DNA from: Pirellulales bacterium | GTDB taxonomy: Bacteria > Planctomycetota > Planctomycetia > Pirellulales > Thermoguttaceae | Direction: 5' to 3' | Assembly (NCBI GenBank): GCA_016935315.1 | Contig: JAFGRD010000109.1 | Span: forward strand, 1-51,339 | Length of the DNA stretch: 51,339 nt | Part shown: positions 45,435-51,339 of the stretch, in pieces | Layout: every line of letters starts with the position of its first letter | How positions within the stretch are numbered: position 1 is the stretch's first letter | The notes under the pieces: model-generated | Told to the model about the DNA's origin: nothing | Seen by the model: the letters and a program-made list of their open reading frames with translations, nothing else | Database searches by the model: none | Position numbers and translations under genes: made by a program

Positions 45435-47261
45435 TCAGGACTCGGCCTCCGGGAGAGTCCGATACCAGGTGAAGTATAACGTCACGCCCGCGGCCGCGGC
45501 CATCCCAAAACAAGCCGCCGCCGTGGCGTGCCAATGGGCAACCAGGTACATCGGCGCCAGATACGTGCCCAGAATCACCACGCTGCTGAGCACGACGTTC
45601 GCCGCCGCCAGCGGCAGACCTTCGGTCCGGTCGGCCAGCTGTGCGGCCGACAGCCCGCTGCGGCGCCGAATCGGACCCCAGAAGCCGAACGGCCGCACGC
45701 TGCGGTAGAACGACGTCAACACGTCTTCGTCGGTCGGGCGCGTCCACCACGTGCCGGCCAGGCAGCCGACCGCCGACAGCCCGCACACCAACGGAAACGC
45801 CACGTAGGGGAGGCTCAAGGCGGGAACGAACGGCACGATCAGCGAGGCCACCATGCCCACCAGCGTGCCGATCGCATAGCCGTAGCCGTTGAGCCGCCAC
45901 CAGTACCACCGCATCACGTTGGGGATCACGAACGCGCCGCCCACGGCCATCATGATCCAGTCCCACACCTGGCGTATCGACTCGGCGTGGAAGCCGATGG
46001 CCGTGCCGACGATCACCACCGCCAACGTGGCCACGTAGCTCGCCCGCACCAGGTGCCGCTGATCGGCGTTGGGCCGCACCAGCCGCTGCCAGAGGTCGCG
46101 CACGATGTAGGAGGCGGCGGCGTTGACCGTCGCGCTGAAGGTGGACATGAAGGCCGCCAGCAGCCCGGCAATGACCACGCCGCGCACCCCGGTCCAGAGA
46201 TACCGCTGCAAGACGATCGGCATCACCTGCTCTTGATCCTGGGTGTCGACCAGCCCGGTCAAGAACAGCAGGGCGATGCCCATGCACATGGCCCAGCGGA
46301 CGATCAAGAACGCGCTCCAGGCGGCGCCCAGCTTGGCAGCGTCGCGGGGATGCCGAGCGGCCAGGAAGATCTGGAAGTCGTACATCTGCCCCGGCCCGCC
46401 CAAGTTCAGCAACAGCCCCTTGACGACCCAGACGATCACCAGCGCCCCGAACAGCTCGTAGCCCACGTAATCGGTGTTCGCCACCAGGGCGTGTTCGGCG
46501 CCGGTCAGCCGCCAGGTGGGCCAGAGCGAGTTCCAGCCGGCCGGGAGCCTCTCGGCCAGCAGTTCGGGCGTGACCATCGAATAGGCCACTGCGGCGATCA
46601 GCAGGCTGGCCATCGTGAGCACCACGGTCTGGATCACGTTGGTGATCACCACGCCGTAAAGCCCGCCGAGCAGCACGTACAACGTGGTGATGGCGAACAC
46701 GATCAGCGCCAACAACTCCGCCTCGTGGCTGCCCAGAAAACGGATCGTCTCGCTGTAGCCGGGAAACAGCTCGGCGGCCACGCGGGTGGGCGTCTTCAAA
46801 TCGATGTACACGGTCGCGAACTTGCCAATGCCTTGGAAGGCATAGCCGACGAAGCCGGTCAGCGTGACCACGGCCATCAGCGTGTAGGCGATCCGCGCGA
46901 CCTGTCCGTCGGGCCCAGGTCCGAACCGCGTGACCATCCACTCGGCCCCGGTCATCACGTTGGACCGCCGGACCCACTTGCCCATGTACGACATGAAGAA
47001 GGCGGCCATCAGGAAGCCCCACATCCAGTGGTTCCACATCGACTTCATGCCGAACAGGGTAATCAGCGTGACGATCCACATGGTGCCGGTGATATCGAAG
47101 GTCGAGACCGAGCCCGACATGGCCATCGCCAGCCAGTGCATGCTCTTGCCGCCGAGGAAGTAGGAGTCGAGGCTCTTCGACGCCCGGCGCTGATACCAGA
47201 AGCCGATGCCGATGACGATTGCGAAATAGATGACGATGATCGTGTAGTCGATAGCATGCAT
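45435..47261 (-). CDS. Large sodium:solute symporter (SSS family)
   Basis: 608 aa from ATG at 47261; earlier in-frame codons precede the first helix and are rejected. About 13-14 helices. Motifs: DSYFLGGKSMHWLAMAMSGS, STFDITGTMWIVTLITLFG, YVLLGGLYGVVITNVIQTVV and AGLLAAFMSTFSATVNAAAS, the latter the Na+ site region. The C-terminal part has an extra soluble loop (RPTDEDVLTSFYRSVRPFG) before the last helices, as in planctomycete relatives. Substrate unknown. First gene of a row running into fluC. Confidence 0.9.
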   Translation of the reverse strand: MHAIDYTIIVIYFAIVIGIGFWYQRRASKSLDSYFLGGKSMHWLAMAMSGSVSTFDITGTMWIVTLITLFGMKSMWNHWMWGFLMAAFFMSYMGKWVRRSNVMTGAEWMVTRFGPGPDGQVARIAYTLMAVVTLTGFVGYAFQGIGKFATVYIDLKTPTRVAAELFPGYSETIRFLGSHEAELLALIVFAITTLYVLLGGLYGVVITNVIQTVVLTMASLLIAAVAYSMVTPELLAERLPAGWNSLWPTWRLTGAEHALVANTDYVGYELFGALVIVWVVKGLLLNLGGPGQMYDFQIFLAARHPRDAAKLGAAWSAFLIVRWAMCMGIALLFLTGLVDTQDQEQVMPIVLQRYLWTGVRGVVIAGLLAAFMSTFSATVNAAASYIVRDLWQRLVRPNADQRHLVRASYVATLAVVIVGTAIGFHAESIRQVWDWIMMAVGGAFVIPNVMRWYWWRLNGYGYAIGTLVGMVASLIVPFVPALSLPYVAFPLVCGLSAVGCLAGTWWTRPTDEDVLTSFYRSVRPFGFWGPIRRRSGLSAAQLADRTEGLPLAAANVVLSSVVILGTYLAPMYLVAHWHATAAACFGMAAAAGVTLYFTWYRTLPEAES

Positions 47262-47294
47262 GGTGGCGGCAATCCATGGAGGGTGCGGTCGGTG

Positions 47295-47413
47295 GTAGCG
47301 GAAGTCGCAAGACTTCAAATGTGGGTAACGCTGCAGCCCAATGGTAGCGGGGTCACAGGACCTCGGATTTGGGGGCTTTTCGGGGCCCTCTGAATTCTCG
47401 CGAATTCAGCCAT
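47295..47413. repeat. R2 element, copy e (compound)
   Basis: Starts GTAGCGGAAGTCGCAAGAC then TTC, contains a second head (GTAGCGGGGTCACAGGACC at about 47344) and ends CTGAATTCTCGCGAATTCAG. Two units seem merged. Lies in the 429-bp gap upstream of the symporter at 45435-47261. Confidence 0.7.
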
Positions 47414-47460
47414 AATTCTCGCCCGTTGAGTTGTGATCCGCGTTGTGACTCGTCGCTTCG

Positions 47461-47534
47461 GACTCGCAAAAAAACAAGTTGGGCATTCTTAATTCTCATG
47501 GGTAGCAAGGCGGCGCAGACGCCTCTCCACCCAG
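47461..47534 (+). repeat. R3 element, copy C
   Basis: Box ACTCGCAAAAAAACAAG then TTGGGC, followed by a hairpin with outer stem TGGGT/ACCCA, an internal loop, inner stem AGGCG/CGCCT and loop GCGCAGA. Loop and inner stem equal copy A; the outer stem differs but pairs. Antisense to both flanking genes. Confidence 0.8.
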
Positions 47535-47621
47535 AACGTTCGCCTCGTGTCGAAGGTCGACTCATGTAACTCCTGATCGGGAAAGAACCACGAGACTCAC
47601 GGCATCTTCAGTCAGCCTGTA

Positions 47622-47690
47622 ATGAAAGAGCAGCACCGCTGCGAGTCCTTGCGCCTTGCAGTATGTCCAACCTGTTCTTCTACAAGTCCT
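47622..47690 (-). repeat. R3 element, degenerate copy D
   Basis: On the minus strand the box reads GGACTTGTAGAAGAACAGG then TTGGACAT, beginning right after the stop of the UroD-like gene, with a short GCAGC/GCTGC hairpin further on. Similarity is limited to the box. Confidence 0.45.
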
Positions 47691-48926
47691 TCAGGCAACC
47701 TGGCGCTGGTTCACGGCATCGAGCATCGCAATCACGTTCTCCGGCGGCACGTCGGCCAGCACGTTGTGGACCTGCTGGAAGACGAAGCCGCCGCCGGGGC
47801 TGAGGATCGAGACTTGCTCTTGCACGTGCCGGCGGATTTCGTCCGGCGTGGCCAGCGAAAGCACCCGGTGGGTGTCGCAGCCGCCGCCCCAGAACGTGAG
47901 CCGTTGGCCGAAATCGGCCTTCAGGCCCCTGGGGTCCATGCCCTGGCAGGAAATCTGCACCGGGTTGATCGCGTCGAGCCCCGCGTCGATCAAATCGTCC
48001 AACAAAGGCCGCACGCCGCCGCAGCAGTGGAGCTGCACCTTCACGTCGGCCAGCTCCTTGGCCCGACGCCACATCTGGGCGTGCCGCGGCTTGAAATACT
48101 CGCGGTACATGGCGGGCGACATTTGCGGGCCGCTCTGCATGCCCAGGTCGTCGCCGAAGAGAATGATGTCGATGTACGGCCCGACCAGCGAAAGGAACTT
48201 CTCCAGGTTTGCCAGATGGATGGCCACCAGCCGATCGAGGAATTCGTGGACCCGCTTCGGGTCGCCGGCCAGGAGCATCAGGAACTTGTCGTTGCGGTAG
48301 AGGAACTGGCCGATCTCCAGGAGGTTGCCTCCAAACAGGGCCAGGATCGCCCGATCGGTCCGCTCGCGGAGCCGCCGGGCCCCGTCGATCATCGCCTGGT
48401 CGCCGAACTTGCCGGCCACCAGCGGGCCGGGCGGCGTGCGCATCGCCACCCACATCGTCTCGGCCATCGCCTCCGGCAACCGGTCCAGGTCATCCTCTTC
48501 CAGGAAGGGCCAGTAGGTCTGCTCGAAGTAGAGCGCCCCGTCGGGCATCTGCCCGACCACGCGGCCGCTTTCCGACTTCAGCACCCAGCGGCCGTCCTCC
48601 CGCTCGGGCATGGCCCAGACGGGCATCTGGCAGGGCGAGCCGTCGGGCAGCGTCCAGTCGGACCAGTGCTCATCCCCCTGGGCGAAGCCGCGACCCAACT
48701 CGATCGTGTCGACGCCGAATCGGTCCAGCACGTCCTCGTCGATGATCGCCAGTTGCTGGACCGGGTCGTAGACGCGAATCGGACGCTCCGACAGCCCCAA
48801 TGCGCGGCGGAGCTTGCCATAGGCGATGGCCGCCATGCCCGACGAGCGGTGGCCGCCGAAGTCGATCGGCACGCGGTCGGGCTGCTGGTGATTGAGGGCG
48901 GCCAGGATGCGTTCTCGGGAGTTCAT
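47691..48926 (-). CDS. Uroporphyrinogen decarboxylase/MtaA-like protein
   Basis: 411 aa from ATG at 48926 (GGAG upstream). UroD-superfamily barrel: MNSRERILAALNHQQPDRVP is the usual start, DIILFGDDLGMQSGPQMSP and KVQLHCCGGVRPLLDDLIDA hold likely metal or substrate residues (His-Cys), and TFWGGGCDTHRVLSLATPDE follows. This branch is closer to corrinoid-dependent methyltransferases and other MtaA/COG0407 proteins than to haem-pathway HemE. A His-x-Cys type site suggests zinc-activated methyl transfer; whether it works with the MttB-family protein at 35485-36948 is unknown. Confidence 0.82.
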   Translation of the reverse strand: MNSRERILAALNHQQPDRVPIDFGGHRSSGMAAIAYGKLRRALGLSERPIRVYDPVQQLAIIDEDVLDRFGVDTIELGRGFAQGDEHWSDWTLPDGSPCQMPVWAMPEREDGRWVLKSESGRVVGQMPDGALYFEQTYWPFLEEDDLDRLPEAMAETMWVAMRTPPGPLVAGKFGDQAMIDGARRLRERTDRAILALFGGNLLEIGQFLYRNDKFLMLLAGDPKRVHEFLDRLVAIHLANLEKFLSLVGPYIDIILFGDDLGMQSGPQMSPAMYREYFKPRHAQMWRRAKELADVKVQLHCCGGVRPLLDDLIDAGLDAINPVQISCQGMDPRGLKADFGQRLTFWGGGCDTHRVLSLATPDEIRRHVQEQVSILSPGGGFVFQQVHNVLADVPPENVIAMLDAVNQRQVA

Positions 48927-49126
48927 CGTTCTTCTCCGTGCGTTTCCTTGGGCATGTTCGCTGAAGCCGCAGTAGGCCACGTTCCCGATCACGGGCTGAT
49001 CGGCTCACCTTCGGCGTCAGTTATCCTAACGCACCCAACGGCTTGATCCTAGGGGGGGTTGCGACGCAGAGAGCGTCCGCGGCGCACGGTCAGCACCCGA
49101 GACCACGGGCTTTCGCGGCGACGGTT

Positions 49127-50266
49127 CTACGCCTGCTTCCGGCGGCGGAACCACCAGCCCCAGATGCCGCAGACGGCCGCGGCGAGGGCCATCGCGCTCG
49201 TGCTCGGCTCCGGAATCACGGCCCTCCAGGCCTCCGACCGGCCGTCGGGGTTGCCACCCGTTCCGACCAGCACGGTACCGTCGGCCGAGATACCCGTGGC
49301 CATGCCCAGCGTCCAGCCTTCCAGGTCGAGCCCGTAGTCATCGGTGAGTACGTCCTGCACTCGGCGCATCCCATGTTCGGCATCCCAAAGGAACGCCGCA
49401 CTGCCCGATTCCGTCTCACCCTTGCCCACGACGATCGAGCCATCGGCCGACACATCGTAAGCGGTGCTGCCGTAGGCTCCACCGGGGAAATCGCCCAGCC
49501 CGATCATCCCTAGGCCGATGGACCAGCGAAAGGCCTCATGGCCCTCGGTCGAGCCGGACCCTCCTACCATCACGGAGCCGTCCGCGGACAGAGCGAACGG
49601 TTGGGCGTGGTTGGTCCCGCCGGGGAGGTCACCCAGGTCGACCAGACCTTCGGCGGCCGTCCAGCGAAACGCCATGTAACCGGCCGACGTCGAGCTCTGT
49701 CCGGCCACCACGCGGCCGTCTGCCGAGACGGCTTCGGCCAAGGAGTAGTGGGCTCCACCGGGCAAGTCCCCCAGCGCGACCATGCCTCCGGCGACCGTCC
49801 AGCGGAACGCCCGCCAGCCGCCCGGCGACTCGGTAATGCCGGCCACAACCGAGCCGTCGGCAGAGACGCCGTGACCTCTGCTGTGACCGAAGTCTCCAGA
49901 CAAGGCACCCAAACCGATCATGCCTTCGGCCTCGGTCCAGCGAAACGCCTCGTCGCGATTCTCCGACCGGCTGTATCCCACAACGGTCGAACCATCGGCC
50001 GATGCGGACGAAGCCGAGCTGGTGAACCAGCCGCCGGACAAGTCGCCCAGGCCGATCATACCGTCGGCCTCGGTCCAACGAAACGCCTCCTGGCCGTTCT
50101 CCGAACTGGAATACCCGACGACGACGGAGCCGTCGGCAGAGACATCCCACGCCGCGCTGAGATCACTGAACCCGGGCAGATCGCCCAATCCTTCAAACGT
50201 GGCGCCCAAGGCCGACGCGGCGCACATCAACGACAACGCGAACGGGCAACATGCTCTGAAGCGCAT
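49127..50266 (-). CDS. PEP-CTERM protein with HAF repeats
   Basis: 379 aa from ATG at 50266. Signal peptide (FRACCPFALSLMCAASALGA), then six repeats plus a partial one of about 48 residues, each with SADGSVVVGYS-type, EAFRWTEADGM-type and IGLGDLSGG-type blocks: the HAF repeat. The end is an exosortase sorting tail: PEP in VIPEPSTSAMALAAAV, a hydrophobic helix and RRRKQA. Such proteins are exported and processed by an exosortase, none of which is in the window. Surface or matrix role likely. Lone gene between minus-strand neighbours. Confidence 0.93.
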   Translation of the reverse strand: MRFRACCPFALSLMCAASALGATFEGLGDLPGFSDLSAAWDVSADGSVVVGYSSSENGQEAFRWTEADGMIGLGDLSGGWFTSSASSASADGSTVVGYSRSENRDEAFRWTEAEGMIGLGALSGDFGHSRGHGVSADGSVVAGITESPGGWRAFRWTVAGGMVALGDLPGGAHYSLAEAVSADGRVVAGQSSTSAGYMAFRWTAAEGLVDLGDLPGGTNHAQPFALSADGSVMVGGSGSTEGHEAFRWSIGLGMIGLGDFPGGAYGSTAYDVSADGSIVVGKGETESGSAAFLWDAEHGMRRVQDVLTDDYGLDLEGWTLGMATGISADGTVLVGTGGNPDGRSEAWRAVIPEPSTSAMALAAAVCGIWGWWFRRRKQA

Positions 50267-50463
50267 CGGGTGTCTCCTGTTGATTTGGCCCCGACTGGCG
50301 GCTGTCCTGGTGCGATCCCACAATCAGTCCGATTGTATCAAGCCGTGCCATCGGTTTCCATTGTCCGGCATCCGATTCGGCTCCCTCTGGCGAACGGGGC
50401 GCAGAGAGCCTCAGCCGGCTGCCTGGAGATTTACCGCTCGGACCTGCCGTGCGCCCGCAGTCG

Positions 50464-51273
50464 CTATTCGGCGGTCAGCAGCCCGCGCCAGCCTTTCTTT
50501 CTGAGCATGTCCAGCAGCACAGCGCCCAGGATGACCAGCCCCAGCACGACCCGCTGGGTGTAAACACCCACCTCGGTCAAGTTCATGCCGTTCTGGATCA
50601 CGGCGATGATCAGTGCCCCGATCAGCGTTCCCAACACCTTTCCTTCGCCACCGGCCAGGCTGGTCCCGCCGACGACCACCGCCGCAATCACCTGCAACTC
50701 GTACATCAGCCCCGACTTGGGATCGCCGCTGGTGAATTGCGAGGCCTCGATCACGCCGCCCAGCCCGGCCATGGCGGCGCTGACGACATACACGGTCAGC
50801 AACACGCGGTTGACGCGGATGCCGGAGAGCCGGGCTGCTTCGCGGTTGCCACCAACGGCGTAGACGTAGCGTCCCAGCCGCGTGCGTCCCATCACGAACT
50901 GGGCCGCCGCGTAGATAAAAACCATCAGGATCACCGCGTTGGGGATCTCCAACTCGAAGGCTCGCCCGAAACGCAGCGTGACTACGTCCAGACCCAGCCA
51001 GTCGAACGCCGGCGGCAGCCCGGCGATCGATTGGCTCTTGGTGATCATCAGGGCCAGGCCTCGCGCCACCTCCATCATGGCCAGGGTGGCGATGAACGGC
51101 GGGATGCGAAACAGCGTGATCATCACGCCGGAAAAGGCCCCCACGCCGGCGCAAATCGTCATCGCCCAGACACAGCAGGAAACCATCACCAGGGGCGTCG
51201 TCAGGTTGCCGCAGGCGACCATCATCGTGGCGGTCAGCACGGCCGAAAGCGCCACTAGTCCCATTTTCCGCAC
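50464..51273 (-). CDS. Sugar ABC transporter permease (RbsC-like), N-terminally short
   Basis: 269 aa from GTG at 51273, against about 320-340 for RbsC relatives. Clear family segments: RIPPFIATLAMMEVARGLAL, RTRLGRYVYAVGGNREAARL, SGIRVNRVLLTVYVVS, LQVIAAVVVGGTSLAGGEGK then VLGTLIGALII. The first about 70 residues, including the conserved GIDLSVGS stretch, are absent, and a TAG lies in frame 24 nt upstream. No other frame there restores it. Either the gene is truncated, or a sequence error occurs, or the start lies further up in another frame. No ATPase or binding protein is within the window. Confidence 0.8.
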   Translation of the reverse strand: MRKMGLVALSAVLTATMMVACGNLTTPLVMVSCCVWAMTICAGVGAFSGVMITLFRIPPFIATLAMMEVARGLALMITKSQSIAGLPPAFDWLGLDVVTLRFGRAFELEIPNAVILMVFIYAAAQFVMGRTRLGRYVYAVGGNREAARLSGIRVNRVLLTVYVVSAAMAGLGGVIEASQFTSGDPKSGLMYELQVIAAVVVGGTSLAGGEGKVLGTLIGALIIAVIQNGMNLTEVGVYTQRVVLGLVILGAVLLDMLRKKGWRGLLTAE

Positions 51274-51339
51274 CCTGAGATTCTTGCGAAACCCCTATTG
51301 CGCCATGCCCCTATATTGCGCATCTTATGGGTATGGCGA

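Noticed and set aside
45010-47310. 766-codon frame reading through most of the symporter gene into fluC
   Set aside because: Only its last 125 codons are real (fluC). The earlier part is an out-of-frame shadow of the symporter; it is not a fusion protein.
49127-50266. CRISPR-like or tandem DNA repeat
   Set aside because: The periodicity comes from the HAF protein repeats in a coding frame; DNA repeats are divergent and without constant spacers.

Overview
The window looks like chromosomal DNA of a planctomycete, probably Pirellulales-like. This is inferred from gene content, not from a marker gene. Supporting signs are high G+C, many short or single-gene transcription units, a PEP-CTERM protein built of HAF repeats, secreted SUMF1-domain proteins, Tat-exported DUF6807/PmoA-like and ceramidase-like proteins, DUF1009 LpxI in place of LpxH, and many short palindromic repeats between genes. 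No rRNA, tRNA, CRISPR array, transposase or phage gene was seen.

Layout. 1-4778: a SUMF1-domain gene cut by the window edge, a GntP permease with a large insertion, and a secreted protein. 5000-10022: an HD phosphohydrolase, a UPF0158-fRMsr fusion, an iron-sulfur flavoprotein, an orphan protein and a decayed SUMF1 pseudogene. 10166-18214: envelope and housekeeping genes, with dxr-rseP and lpxD-lpxI on the minus strand and ftsH divergent. 18282-24990: a DUF6807 protein, then a TetR-adaptor-RND efflux operon with a readable promoter and operator. 25091-32328: four large GT-C-type membrane proteins (glycosyltransferase fold) in two convergent pairs. 32484-35154: a B12-binding radical SAM protein, a truncated class II glutamine amidotransferase and a PflA-like radical SAM protein. 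35485-39852: a non-pyrrolysine MttB-family methyltransferase, a DUF5690 transporter and a ceramidase-like protein. 40002-43780: a MurNAc recycling locus (BadF-type kinase, murQ, divergent Na+/solute symporter). 43835-47261: symporter, fluC, DUF190, a 4-TM protein and a small lipoprotein. 47691-51273: a UroD-like protein, the PEP-CTERM protein and an N-terminally short sugar ABC permease.

The most unusual feature is a family of three 103-bp elements (R1; 2448-2550, 36943-37045, 41919-42021). They have no length variation and are about 90% identical by hand count. Each can fold end to end into one hairpin. All three lie in the same orientation, 17, 25 and 25 nt upstream of the start codons of gntP, a DUF5690 transporter gene and murQ. 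They may be a structured mRNA leader or a MITE that settles in front of genes. Two further families occur: R2 (inverted-repeat units of about 76-120 bp, five loci) and R3 (a conserved box plus a hairpin with a constant loop but changing stems, three clear copies and one degenerate).

Functional links visible here are MurNAc recycling (kinase, MurQ, perhaps the symporter), outer-membrane and isoprenoid housekeeping (Dxr, RseP, LpxD, LpxI, FtsH), efflux under TetR control, and fluoride export (FluC with DUF190). Gene starts were chosen from ribosome binding sites, domain starts and overlaps. All homology statements come from recognising motifs by eye; no search was run.
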